From Entamoeba histolytica HM-1:IMSS (lineage: Eukaryota; Evosea; Mastigamoebida; Endamoebidae), in contig NW_001914888.1 in NCBI RefSeq assembly GCF_000208925.1, forward strand, positions 39,316 to 103,315: a stretch of 64,000 bases of DNA, written 5' to 3'. Of this stretch, positions 41,101-50,818 are shown in pieces. The position numbers were made by a program, and so were the translations under genes. How positions within the stretch are numbered: the stretch's first letter is position 1; each line of letters opens with the position of its first letter. The notes under the pieces were generated by a model, which searched no databases, was not told the DNA's origin, and saw nothing but the letters and a program-made list of their open reading frames with translations.

Positions 41101-41438
41101 CATTCATAACAGTGAGTGCTATCACAATGTAAACATTTAATATTTTCACTTTCATTAGTACTTTCCTTATTACAAGACTTACAAGTACCATCTTTATCAA
41201 CATAAAAACCATCGTCGCATCTCACACATACAGGTCCATCTAACTCAGTACAATTTGGAATTGATTTTGACTCCTTACATATAAGTTTTGGAATTGATGA
41301 TTCAGATTCTACAACCAATTCAAGATAATAACCGTTTTTACATTCGATACAGTGATTGTCTGATATTTCTTTTGCACAGCCTTCAAGTTCTGCATAAATT
41401 CCCACAAAGAGAATGTTGAAAAACAGCCAATTAATCAT
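38124..41438 (-). CDS. Cys-rich transmembrane kinase (TMK family)
   Basis: 1104 residues in one exon. Signal peptide (INWLFFNILFVGIYAE), then about 580 luminal residues made of CxxC-CxxGYY repeats (for example CLSCADGYYFS, CTECEDGYFI, CTTCEDGYHL). One membrane helix lies at about 601-627 (ILIIVIIIIIIGIVWWRRKK). A linker is followed by a TKL-type kinase domain: loop GEGAFGMVFRG, ATP lysine in VAIKKMK, catalytic HRDVKGEN, DFG, YMPPE. It is catalytically complete. The architecture is that of the expanded Entamoeba TMK family, implicated in surface sensing and phagocytosis. The last residues are Ser-, Gln- and Glu-rich. Confidence 0.96.
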   Translation of the reverse strand: MINWLFFNILFVGIYAELEGCAKEISDNHCIECKNGYYLELVVESESSIPKLICKESKSIPNCTELDGPVCVRCDDGFYVDKDGTCKSCNKESTNESENIKCLHCDSTHCYECGKTTDGKQLYLSNDQTTCIDCSLAENNEACGRCGNGKYFNISSKTCQSCSDNCALCTEENNCFQCTNKTILVSDSSKYWCEPIKHCKKDYLKEDHCELCEDGYRIEKGDCVACEDENCKTCYQENNLSVCTICNENFTIHKGKCYNKTDIHCAEGTPTYGCLECESHYFFNKDLDCIECSQNCGTCVQNPSHCLSCADGYYFSQDNSECIKKDGNCSLADQAGCKECFNDLSEEGLKQPGYFVRKNEQICSQCNKYCKLCDGEEYNCSACINDYVLAKNTTSNDNDMYYCEQKPSSCKRAEMGYCTECEDGYFIYTKDNSSSQSCLKCDSSCATCTIDDSKNTTATNSSLDEVTSNVSNSICLSCAEGYYRHNESEKLCRSQSEINSTCIAGPTGCVTCNNGYWINLDDENAYNCSLCPSECKTCQYSSANQMPICTSCPSEQEYVKSGKCAPCNELEHCIACSGNKCTTCEDGYHLDSDAMACSKTNWALIIPLVIVGIILIIVIIIIIIGIVWWRRKKTAKDESKAIKPYHVSSDLELMLLGADNENFPLKTDKWELTFNLQKSKAIVDQEYEETVNLANMSKKEYYYEFHFTPSHRYELEINPKSATLKPGTAIPVTFKIKILCTCTISDNIGISAMDVDDQNKETAKFTILTESDLSLKLDHTELKPVMPPIGEGAFGMVFRGTYRGREVAIKKMKARNLTQEQEKEFNHEVSMMTQLRHICVVELIGAVYTEGEIAIVTEFAEYGSMSKVWDKQKISYQLKIKFLDDMAVALSYLHQNQILHRDVKGENLLIFSLNPHSPVCAKLTDFGTCRNISERSLSVKELSQGIGTPTYMPPECLNNSTDYSYPVDVYAYGIVLYETFIEKNAYDGDERFNQPWMIPQFVIEGNRLEKPDGIPENYWELTTKCWSQNPEDRPSFIDILKTIESWGEDIKYAFNVENIKKGMGNDTLSNVNDSMPSNNPVSQVDENEQKPKSQSVSHSSSDEN

Positions 41439-41771
41439 AATAATAATAACAAGATTTTTAAATTTCTTTTTAAGTCTCTTTGTTGTTTGAAGTTGATTTT
41501 TATGGTTTTGCTTTCATTCTATTATAATAAATAATTAATATAGTAAAATTGATAGTACTAATATTATTTAGAAAAAAAATAATATTAAAGATCCACCAAT
41601 CAGAAGAATATTATCAAAAAAAAAGAGAAAAATATCACAATTAAGATTTGAGTTTTTGATGAATTTCAAAAAAGAAGATTTTTTGAAATTATATAACATA
41701 AAACAAAATAGAAAAACAAGATTGAATGAAATAATAAACAATTCTATTAAGGGAATGAAGAATATAAAGAA
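41439..41771 (-). other. AT-rich intergenic stretch
   Basis: About 330 bases between the start of the TMK gene and the second exon of the RhoGAP gene. No gene seen. Confidence 0.45.
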
Positions 41772-42915
41772 TTATCTAAGTGAATATTTTGTAGTAAATT
41801 TATCAAACAAATTATCATGATGAAATAATATCAATGATAAAACTTTTGCTTGAATTCTCAAAGAAGGAGACAAACAAATTAATAAATTTTTTTCGTTCAT
41901 TAGAGTAATTTCTTGACAAAAAAGAATTCTATTAACGAGATGGCTAAGGATCTACCATATAATGAGAATACATAGAATTAAAAATAAAAAAGTATAAAAA
42001 ACAAACATCTAATATATCATGAGAAGGTTTATATATTTGATTTAAAGCTTCTTTTAAATGAACTAATGCATCTGTTTCATTAGAGTCATTTTCAATACTT
42101 TTTATAAGTATATTCATATCAAAGGAATTAACTAATCCATCAGGCATTTCTCTAAAGAACTGTTTAATGATATTAGTAATACTATGAATATTGTATTGAG
42201 TCCAATCAACTTCAATACCTTCTTCAATACTTTTTCTAATTATTTTCATTTCTTTTGCATCTCCAGATAGTCTAAATATTCCAACTTCATTTGTAGCACA
42301 GTTTTCAAGATATCTTGAAGCAGTAAAAACAAAATAAGGGACTTGAAGGTTGTCTAAAGGTCTATGACATAACATAACATTTTTTAAAGGTTGACCGAAT
42401 AAAGGAATATATGGAATAGAAAGAATTGGTTGTTCAAATTTATTAATATTATCTAAAATAATTGTAGTTTTTTGAATAAATTCATTTGATGCTCTTGTAA
42501 TAACTAATTTTTCTGCAACTTTAAGATGAGGAGTATTTGTGTTATCCATAGTAATAATAGGAATACCATATATTCCACTTATAGCAATAGTACTTTCAAC
42601 AACGTTATAGTTCATTGATGAAATTAATGGAACTGCAAATATTTGAGCTTTTTCTAATAGTACTATATCACTTTTATGTGGTCTCATTCCAATAAGTGGA
42701 CTATTACAAGAATTAGGTGTACTTAAACTTGAAGATAATACTCCTAATGTTCCTGTAAATAAAATATGATTTAATATAATATCAATTCTAAATTCTTGAA
42801 TAGAATCATTTTCTCCTCTAATAGAAGCAGTGATTGTATCACTTTTAATAGCACTAACTTTAGAAAATACATTTCTAATAATTTTTAAACTGTCACCTTT
42901 TACTTGGGATGACAT
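41772..42915 (-). CDS. RhoGAP-domain protein
   Basis: Exons 42915-42007 and 41951-41772 give 362 residues. The 55-base intron starts GTTTGT and ends GGTAG. Read through, the first exon would stop early in the middle of the domain; spliced, it continues ILSHLVNRILFCQEITLMNE and KNLLICLSPSL, the second half of a RhoGAP fold. The arginine finger is GIFRLSG at about 217. RhoGAPs speed GTP hydrolysis by Rho or Rac and so limit actin remodelling. The N-terminal 200 residues are not recognised but are beta-rich. Confidence 0.85.
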
Positions 42916-43027
42916 TTGAAATCATTTTTTAGTTTATTTTTCTTTGTATTACAAAAAAAAAATATGGAAATTTTTATAAACATTAAAAAATTTTGCTTTT
43001 TAATGAATAATTTAAGTTCTTTATATT

Positions 43028-44951
43028 TCATTCTATCAAATAAAAATTTATCTCATCTCCTTCTTCTCCTTTAATTACTTGAAATGAATCTTCTTTTTCT
43101 ATAGTTCCATAATGTAATTTTATATTTCCATTTCCAAATTGAATACACCAACTATGAATATCAAACCCTTCTGATGTTTGAATTATCATTGACTTCATTG
43201 GATGATCATTAATTGTAATTGTTGCACTAATCAAGTCAATTCGTTTTAATAATGTTATACATTTAATAATAAGTAATTGACCAAGAATGACTTGTTTTGG
43301 TATTTGCCATTCAAAAGAAAGGTTATTTTGTTTTTCAATAACAATAAGTTTTTTTGGAAATCCACATACACTATGTGATGGTGAGGTATATTGAACATCT
43401 AAAGTATATTCACCTAATGAAGGATTTTTTATTTGTATTTCATTATTATGACATTGAATATCATTAATACTACTCAAACAAACTAAGTCTTTAGGAGCAT
43501 CCATAGGATTATGAAATTGATCAAAGAAATGAAGTTGGAATGAAGTATTTACACCTTCTTCTATAAGACAAATGTTTTGAACTTCGGTATTAGAACTGTC
43601 AATAACTTGAGTTAATGAATCATCTATTTCAAGAGGAAGAACAATAAATGTAATTTGTTCTATTTGTTCATTTGCGTCATTAAGTATAGATATTTGATAT
43701 TCACCACTGTCATATAATACTGGTGTACAACTAATATATCCTATTTTACTTTGTTCTACTTCAATAAAAATTTCTTTTGAATGATGAATTAATTTCATTT
43801 GAAGAAGTCCAATTGAAGTAATATTATCAAAACAATCAAAACATTTCATTATAATTGTTTGAACCCCTCCAGCTTTCATTTCTTTTTCATAAATGAATTC
43901 TTTTCTTTTTAATTCTCCAGAATTAATTCTAATAAGTATAGTACTTCCTCCTCTATGAATAATGAATATTTTTTTTTATTTTATAATAAGTTAATAACAA
44001 ACAATACTGATAACATATATTCACCAACAAAGTGTGGATTAATTGGTTCAATAATATCTTTTACAATTAATGGATTAGTTATTTTAATTGGATAAGTAGT
44101 ACCATTATATATACAACTAATTTCAATAGGATTACCAGTATAGTAAATAAGAGCATTCTCAATATGATCAACACTTTTTTCAAAGATATTATCTTTCCAT
44201 TCAATAACATCATTTTGTTTTGAATAATCTATTTCAATTGGAATATTACCACTTCCATCAATACTTAGAATAAAATCAATAATAATCATTCTAATAGGGT
44301 TATTATACATTTCTATTTGATCTAATTCTTTAATTAATTTTTCACATTTAACAGTAATGTAATTATTAGTATCATCAATACAATAAATGTGTGAAAGATA
44401 TAAAGATGGATAGGTATTCATAATATTTTCTATTTCATTGTTCATTCCAATATTTTCATCGACAATAAAGAATGGTTGAATTTGTTCTTTTATTTCTTTA
44501 TGAAGTTCAATAACTTTAATAAGTAATTCATGTCTACATATTTCGAAAGTATCTATTCTATTAACATTACATACATCAATTATAAATTGTGGAATTGGTT
44601 GTCCAGATACCCAAAACAATCGAATTTCTTTCCGATAGTCTTTTCTTTTATTCTTTAAAATAAACATTAATAATTTAATAAGAATAATACTCCAATAATA
44701 TATTTCTTGAGTTGGAATACAATGAATATATTTTTGTACTGTTGAATGAATACCATGAGTATAATATAATGCTGTATAATCAATACTTTACTTGATATTT
44801 TGATATTATTTATGACTTTGATTTACAAACTTTCAATAAAATTAAATGACAATCCTTTTCTACTTGTAATACTTTGGTGTATTCTATTAATACACTGTTT
44901 GTCTTTCTCATCTTCCCATTCTTCACTTTGCCACCATTCGTGTTGTTCCAT
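43028..44951 (-). CDS. Filamin-like Ig-repeat protein
   Basis: Three exons, 44951-44831, 44771-44003 and 43952-43028, give about 604 residues. The first intron (59 bases, GTTTGT to TACAG) is the least certain splice; the second (50 bases, GTTTGT to CATAG) is firm, since both sides fit one filamin repeat (HFVGEYMLSVLGGSTILIRI). The C-terminal half carries filamin-type Ig repeats with GEYTLDVQYTSPS and GFPKKLIV-like strands. No calponin-homology actin-binding domain is visible in the N-terminal half, so it is not a classical filamin. A scaffold role is inferred. Confidence 0.75.
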
Positions 44952-45014
44952 AATAAGTTTGATGAATTACTCTAACTGTATAGTTCTTTTTTCTATTTTT
45001 TTTTAGTTCATTTT

Positions 45015-45041
45015 ATCTAATGACATTTTATTTTCAATAAA
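45015..45041 (+). repeat. 27-bp direct repeat, left copy (target-site duplication)
   Basis: Identical over 27 bases to 45698-45724. It starts atctaatgac and ends ttcaataaa. Together the two copies bracket a 656-bp insert, as expected for a retroelement target-site duplication. Confidence 0.9.
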
Positions 45042-45697
45042 AAAAAAAAAAAGAAATCAATTATGATTAACCTTATTTTTTAGGTTTTTCATCATGTTGA
45101 GAAGTGAGCGAATCAGTTTCTTCAACACGCTTTATTTCTATTGAAATAAAGTTTTTGCAAGCATGCTCGACTTAAATGGTTCCTCATTTAAGTTGCTGCC
45201 TGATATTTATTTTGATTTTAATGAGTAATATAATATTTCTCATTCTTTATATTGTTGTTTTAAGGAGAGTATATCCATAACATACTGTTATAGCTCATCT
45301 CCTTTTACCTTCGACACCCCTTAAAGAAACCCTATTCCTTGATAATATCCTTATGTTTAATTTTTGTGCAACAATATCAATTATATATGCGTCTTCTTTA
45401 ATAAATGATAATTCTTAATACATAATACCTCCTTAGTAAATAATAATCCTTATAATTAATAATGAATAACAATGCACCTCAATGAATAACAATACACGTT
45501 AATGAATAACAATACACGTTAATGAATAATAATCTTTTATAATAATCACTTCTAATAAATATTAATAATAATAAACAGTTAGTGTTGAATAGATATTATC
45601 TCACCAAAGGCACGTCATGACCAGACGATAACTGGGAGATTCGAAGCATGGGATTATTTTAGGGTTTCATGTGGTGTCTCTGACGTGCCATCTTCGA
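45042..45697 (+). mobile_element. SINE-like non-autonomous retroelement
   Basis: A 656-bp segment with no open frame, flanked by perfect 27-bp direct repeats. Its size, lack of coding capacity, internal short tandem repeats and long target-site duplication fit the Entamoeba SINEs mobilised by EhLINE proteins. Near the left end lie two strong hairpins (stems 45130-45138/45143-45151 and 45170-45178/45185-45193, nine pairs each). A 20-bp tandem array is at 45461-45540, and the right end is highly structured. It is more GC-rich than its surroundings. Orientation is uncertain; plus is suggested because the structured end, likely to bind the reverse transcriptase, is on the right. The subfamily cannot be named without alignment. 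Confidence 0.8.
45461..45540 (+). repeat. 20-bp tandem repeat array in the SINE-like element
   Basis: Four units of 20 bases: two identical (aatgaataacaatacacgtt at 45481 and 45501), one with four changes at 45461, and one degenerate at 45521. Related degenerate units seem to lie just upstream. Such internal repeats vary in number between Entamoeba SINE copies. Confidence 0.85.
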
Positions 45698-45701
45698 ATC
45701 T
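45609..45701 (+). other. Structured right end of the element with two competing stems
   Basis: A perfect nine-pair stem joins 45609-45617 (ggcacgtca) with 45681-45689. Inside it is a CCAG/CTGG hairpin (45621-45635) and a GAGA-CATG/CATG-TCTC stem. A second perfect ten-pair helix, 45637-45646 (agattcgaag) with 45692-45701, cannot form at the same time as the first. The outer bases of this second helix fall in the target-site duplication. Confidence 0.7.
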
Positions 45702-45724
45702 AATGACATTTTATTTTCAATAAA
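45698..45724 (+). repeat. 27-bp direct repeat, right copy (target-site duplication)
   Basis: Second copy of 45015-45041, ending 24 bases before the cyclin ATG. Its T/A-rich part lies where a TATA-like element of the cyclin gene would be expected. Confidence 0.9.
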
Positions 45725-45740
45725 TAAAAAGAGTTAAATT

Positions 45741-45749
45741 AAAAATTCA
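45741..45749 (+). promoter_or_regulatory. Initiator (INR) element overlapping the cyclin start
   Basis: The sequence aaaaattca matches the known Entamoeba initiator consensus exactly, and its last base is the A of the cyclin ATG. Entamoeba 5' leaders are very short, so this placement is plausible for a transcription start. Confidence 0.5.
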
Positions 45750-46995
45750 TGACTTTTAATAACAACCAATCAAATATTGCAAATACCCTTCATTTCAAAA
45801 TAAAAGATTTCAATAAACTTAAAAATAATCATTTATTAACACTTATGAATATATCAACTAAACCCTTTATGAATGAAAATGAACAACCTTTACAACAACC
45901 TAATCAACTAATAGAAAAACTTAGAGGTAGTATTGAATCTGTTCCTGAAGGAATAGATAGAAATGTCTCTGTTAAAGTTGATGAAAATTCTCATTATGTT
46001 GTCACTCTTCCTAATGAAATAAATCCTTATAAAATTTGTAGACGTTGCCAAGAATATATTTCAAGTGAAATGTCAAGTTTTAAGAGTGATTTAACGAATT
46101 TAGTTGATTGTGGGTTAAGTCAATATTGTCAAGGCAATGGGTTAAATGAAGACAAAGAGATATTTAGTAACGATGGTTGTGATTTTAGTATTGATAAAGA
46201 AAAATTTCTTTATCTTGTTACAAATTCTGAAAGAGAATTTATGTCCAATTTTTATGCAGAAAAAGGAAGGACAGTAAATGGTTCTATGAGAGCTAAAGTC
46301 ATTCAAATGCTCATGGAAGAAAATAGTCATGAAACAAATTTTATCATTGACCAAGCTGTAGCAATTTTTGATCATTTTTTAGCTGTAACACCAAATTTTG
46401 CAGTGTTTGGTATTTTATTTATTTTAAATAATATCAGTAATATTGACTAAGCAGAGAATCATTACAATTACTTGGATATGTTGCTTATGATATTGCATCT
46501 AAAATGGATAGATTTAATAGTCAAATTTTATATATGTGTAATTCTAGATTAATGTGGTCAGAACAAGAAGTATATGACTTTGAATTAACAGTATTAGATA
46601 CTCTTTATTTCAAAACAACATATGTTACCATTTATTCTTTTTTTACTCAATTATTAAATTTATTTGATATTATTTTACCACCATCATTTAACTCAACAAT
46701 AATTTTTCCTTATGTTTATGCTACATTACTCTCATCAGAATTCCTTAATACTTCAGTTCCAATTCTTGGTACTTCTCTTTTATTATATTGTATTAATCAA
46801 CAAGGTGCTTTCAATTTTCGAGACAATGAATCTTATGAATATATACTTCCTAATATTAAAAAAATATGTGATTTTTACAATATTTCATTTAATAAATTAG
46901 AAAAAATTACTGACACAATTAGTTCATTCACACAATTTTTATTAAAACACGGACAATTACCTAATTTCCAATATATACAACAGGTATTTCTATAA
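45749..46995 (+). CDS. Cyclin
   Basis: Exons 45749-46404 and 46455-46995 give 398 residues. The 50-base intron starts GTTTGG and ends GCAG; it sits in the cyclin box and joins AVAIFDHFLAVTPNFAV to ESLQLLGYVAYDIASKMDRF. An AAG acceptor three bases earlier would add one residue. The cyclin box spans about 190-300 and the C-terminal cyclin fold follows (FELTVLDTLYFKTTYVTIYS). This is the A/B-type mitotic cyclin pattern, partner of a cyclin-dependent kinase. The N-terminal 180 residues are diverged. The promoter region carries a SINE-like insertion directly upstream. Confidence 0.8.
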
Positions 46996-47165
46996 GTTGC
47001 TATTACGTTTAATTAATACCGTTTTTCAGTTGAACTAAAATTATTCTTTTCTTATAAAATTAAAGTTTCTTCTTATTTTTTTTAAGCAAAAAGTAAACTA
47101 AATGAAATTGAACAAAACAAATCAAAAAAAAAAGATGAAAGAACTTAAAAAATATCTAAAGAATA

Positions 47166-50100
47166 ATGGATTTAGTTGCATCAAAAATTCTTAAAAAATT
47201 CCTCAAAACATTTATTGAGAGTTGTAGTGATTGGGGAACTGGGAATGATGTTGATATTACACCATCACAAGGAATAGTTACTCTTCATGATATTGGATTT
47301 ATTAAAGATGTATTTAGAGAAATGGTATTACTACCATCTCAAATTGAAGTTACTACTGCGACATGTAGTTCTATTGATGTTATTGTGCCATGGACACATT
47401 TATATTCAAAACCTATTATTTTAAGACTTGGAGAAGTTATTGTGGATGCACATGATATAGTCTTAACTCCAGAACTAATTCGAAAAGAGCAAGTAAAGAA
47501 TAAAAAAGAAAAACCAAAAAAACCTAAGAAGAAGAAATCAAGGGAGTTATTAGACACTATTTTAGTTGAAATTTCGAATTTTAAGTTATCATTAAAAATT
47601 GGACCATCTATATTAAATCTTGTTATCCAAGGTGGTGAAACATATTTTGCTGATCAACAATTTAATAAAATAAATAAAATAGAAAATGAAATTCCTATAG
47701 ATAATATTATTTATTCTTATAGATTCTTACAAGTTAATAGTTTAAGTCTTACTCTTACAACAGGAAATAGAGTTGTTACATTATGTCATGGAATGGAAGT
47801 TATTGGAAAATATACTACTCAAAGAGAAGCTGAATCTTATAAATTATTAGATACTTCTTGTATTATTGAATTAACTAAAATATCCTTAAACCTCTCTATG
47901 GATGATTATATTAATTTGATTAATTACTTTAGAACATTCTTTTCTATTGCAACTGAAAGTGCTATTTTAGATGTTGTTAACGCTGATGTTGATGAAACAT
48001 TAACTCATAACAATTCATTGAATCCTTCAACAAATAATTCTACTTGTACTTCTCGTTCATCTACTCCACCACTAAATGTAAATAGAATTGATAATGAATT
48101 AACATCTTCTACACCATCAACATTGTCTATTCAAAAAACAACAACAAAACCTATGCCAATAGCACCTCCTAAACCAAAGAGTAAAATTCCAAGTTCATCA
48201 TTAGGTTCATCATTGTCTATGTCACCAGTAACATCATCTTATTCATTTAAGAAAGGATCATCTATGTTATCTGTTGAATGTGTTGATGGAGGAGACATTA
48301 AAGCAATGAAAAAATTGGAAAAGATGGAAAAAAAGCAAGAAAAAAAATTACAAAAGATAGAGAAAAAAGGAGAACCAAGAACAATGTTTAAGTTTATATT
48401 AGAATTTTTAAAATTATCATTACAAAATGAAGATACAGATGAAGGAATTTATTGGATTATTGGTGATATTTCAATGACTTTTGTTCCTGCATTTGGAGGA
48501 AGAATTAAAAAAGGATTATATGGGTTTTCTATAGGAACTATTGAAGGAATGTATAATAGTCATGGAAATATGAAAAGGTTAGTTTGGGCATTACCTGAAA
48601 GAGAAGATGATGTTGTTTTATCAAATGAACTTACAACAACATGGGAAAGAAATGTATTAATTAATACAAAAATGAAAGGAGAATTAAATTTTGTAGGAAT
48701 TACAATGGAATTTGAGATGTTAAAGAATTTGATTGAATTTTTAAAAGTAACAGTTATTGATAAATTATCTGAATTGGATGTAAGTATGCTTAGTATGAAA
48801 GAACGAATTGAGCAAACTCTTGAAGATGCTAAAAATAAATGGAATCAAGCACTTGATATTCTTGGACTTGGATGTGCACTTGATTTATTAAAAAGAATAG
48901 ACATAGACTTTAAATTAAATGGTTGTAGGTTTGAAGGACCATTTCCTAATAATGAAGGAACATTTATAATGGAATTAGATAATGTAAAAATAACAAATCA
49001 ACCTTCATGGAATGAATTAACTGTTGATAAAGACATTTCAAAAAAACTTAAACATCAATTAGACATCAAAGTAATTAAAACACCAAAAGAAATCAATTTA
49101 GGTATTGTTATGGGAACATTTGCTATTCATCTAAATGATAAAGAAAAAACTTCATATCTTTTTCCACCTACAAGAGCAGACTTTAAAATGCAAGTTAAAT
49201 TTGATGAAAGTGATAGTGTTCCTGCATTGATTATGAGTCAATTATATTTTAAACAAATTCATTTTGACTTACATCATAAATCATTTAGGAATATCTATGA
49301 ATACGTTCAACAAATTAAAGAATATGTTCAAAGCAAAATGGGTGGAGAAATTAGTACATTTGGTAATAAAATCACAAGTACAGTTAAAGAAAGTGCTGAT
49401 GATATTACTACATCTGCAATAAATTTTGTTGATCAATCTTTCATTCCTGCTTTTAGATCAACTGAAATTCCTGCTATAGGATTAGAAATTGTATTAGATG
49501 ATGGTGTTGTTTGTGTTCCTGTTACTTCTATTGTTCAAAGTAAAGAAAAAGGAGGAGAAGAAGGATATTATTCAAAAATGAAGGTAAAAGGATTACAACT
49601 TTGTTTTGGATTAGATAAACAGTTTAGAAGTATTGGAATATTCCTTGAAAGTGTTATTACTGAACAATTAGAAACTATTTTATCACCGTTTAATGGAATA
49701 TCACCTAAATTAAATTCAGAGTGGATATCAACTGAAGAAGACCCAAGTGTTTCATTTATTTGGAAGTATGATAAAACCCAACCAAAAACTGAAAGAATAA
49801 TGTCTGTTGAGTTAACATTATTTAATGTTCAAGTCTTATTAAACAATTTATTTGGAGTTAAATTAGAACAAGTCATTCAACAAAAAGAACTTGAACTAAC
49901 AAATAAAATTCAAGGAAAAAGTCCAAGAATTCCTTCAACACCAAGAAAAGAAGTTGAAAAGAAAGAACCAACTGAGAAAACAAAGAAATTAATTGAATGG
50001 GTTGAGTCTAAATATAAAGGAATGGCTGTTACTGTTAATGTTTCTGAATGTGAATTAATTGCAGAGGATCATCTTCATAAAGCAACAGTATCATCTGCTA

Positions 50101-50294
50101 GTCCATACGCTAAACAAGCCGAATGTATTGTTAATAATCTTATGCAAGAATTAAATGAAATTAAAACAATAAATGAAATATTAGAACAAACTAAACAAGA
50201 TATTTTAGACCAAATAAATGAACTGGAAAATAAGAAAACATTATGTCAAGCAGAATTATCAAGAAAACGTTGTCGTAGTATGAGCAAGAAATAA
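47166..50294 (+). CDS. Chorein-domain bridge-like lipid-transfer protein
   Basis: 1042 residues in one exon. Residues 1-105 match the chorein N-terminal domain of VPS13, ATG2 and SHIP164/BLTP3: VASKILKKFLKTFIESC, then DLGFIKDVF-like strands and VIVPWTHLYSKPIILRLG. The remainder is long beta-rich sequence of the repeating-groove type, broken by a Ser/Thr/Pro-rich loop (about 280-370) and a charged coiled coil. The last 90 residues are a Lys/Glu-rich coiled coil. Such proteins form lipid channels between membranes. At 1042 residues it is closest in size to the SHIP164 group. The fold match is good; the membrane pair is unknown. Confidence 0.85.
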   Translation: MDLVASKILKKFLKTFIESCSDWGTGNDVDITPSQGIVTLHDIGFIKDVFREMVLLPSQIEVTTATCSSIDVIVPWTHLYSKPIILRLGEVIVDAHDIVLTPELIRKEQVKNKKEKPKKPKKKKSRELLDTILVEISNFKLSLKIGPSILNLVIQGGETYFADQQFNKINKIENEIPIDNIIYSYRFLQVNSLSLTLTTGNRVVTLCHGMEVIGKYTTQREAESYKLLDTSCIIELTKISLNLSMDDYINLINYFRTFFSIATESAILDVVNADVDETLTHNNSLNPSTNNSTCTSRSSTPPLNVNRIDNELTSSTPSTLSIQKTTTKPMPIAPPKPKSKIPSSSLGSSLSMSPVTSSYSFKKGSSMLSVECVDGGDIKAMKKLEKMEKKQEKKLQKIEKKGEPRTMFKFILEFLKLSLQNEDTDEGIYWIIGDISMTFVPAFGGRIKKGLYGFSIGTIEGMYNSHGNMKRLVWALPEREDDVVLSNELTTTWERNVLINTKMKGELNFVGITMEFEMLKNLIEFLKVTVIDKLSELDVSMLSMKERIEQTLEDAKNKWNQALDILGLGCALDLLKRIDIDFKLNGCRFEGPFPNNEGTFIMELDNVKITNQPSWNELTVDKDISKKLKHQLDIKVIKTPKEINLGIVMGTFAIHLNDKEKTSYLFPPTRADFKMQVKFDESDSVPALIMSQLYFKQIHFDLHHKSFRNIYEYVQQIKEYVQSKMGGEISTFGNKITSTVKESADDITTSAINFVDQSFIPAFRSTEIPAIGLEIVLDDGVVCVPVTSIVQSKEKGGEEGYYSKMKVKGLQLCFGLDKQFRSIGIFLESVITEQLETILSPFNGISPKLNSEWISTEEDPSVSFIWKYDKTQPKTERIMSVELTLFNVQVLLNNLFGVKLEQVIQQKELELTNKIQGKSPRIPSTPRKEVEKKEPTEKTKKLIEWVESKYKGMAVTVNVSECELIAEDHLHKATVSSASPYAKQAECIVNNLMQELNEIKTINEILEQTKQDILDQINELENKKTLCQAELSRKRCRSMSKK

Positions 50295-50818
50295 ATTTTC
50301 AATTTAACTTACAGCAGTTCCATTATACTAAACTCAGTTTATGGTTATAATTTTGTTTGTTATCAACAATAAATAATGAAGAAATTACACCATTTTTAGA
50401 CTTCAATAATTTAAAGGCATTACCAAGAAAGAACCAATGGAATAAGAATCTATCTAAATGACAAAAAATTTTGGAATATACCAAATAAGTATTAAATGGT
50501 TTGATATTTCCTAATAACTGAATGAAAAAACAAGTGTAAACTGATGAAACAATATTTTAATAAAGTAGTATCATTTTTAATTTTAAGTCACTAAAGAGAA
50601 GAAAATGGTGATGATGAAAACAGAAGAAGTTAATTTAAAAGAATGGAGGAATGATCTATATATATAAAGAAATAACAATAAAATAATACTGTCCAAATTC
50701 TTTTCATTACTAGTTAAGTTTAATAAATTAACTTGGAGATATAATTTCAAATACTTCTCTATGGTAGTCTTTTCTTCATTAAAGTTAACCAAAACAAATA
50801 AGATAATAACACCATTGA
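50295..50818 (+). other. Convergent AT-rich intergenic region
   Basis: About 520 bases between two convergent genes. A 69-codon frame on the minus strand (50583-50792) is hydrophobic low-complexity and matches nothing; I do not call it. Confidence 0.45.

Noticed and set aside
44800..45006. 68-codon frame on the plus strand
   Set aside because: It is antisense to the first exon and intron of the filamin-like gene and shows no domain.
45265..45345. U5 snRNA-like ccttttac word
   Set aside because: The stem that holds this loop in U5 is absent and no Sm site follows at the right distance.
45637..45701. Possible tRNA T-loop or Pol III B-box around the ttcgaa words
   Set aside because: No cloverleaf, acceptor stem or A-box can be fitted around them; the words are explained by the competing stems of the SINE-like element.
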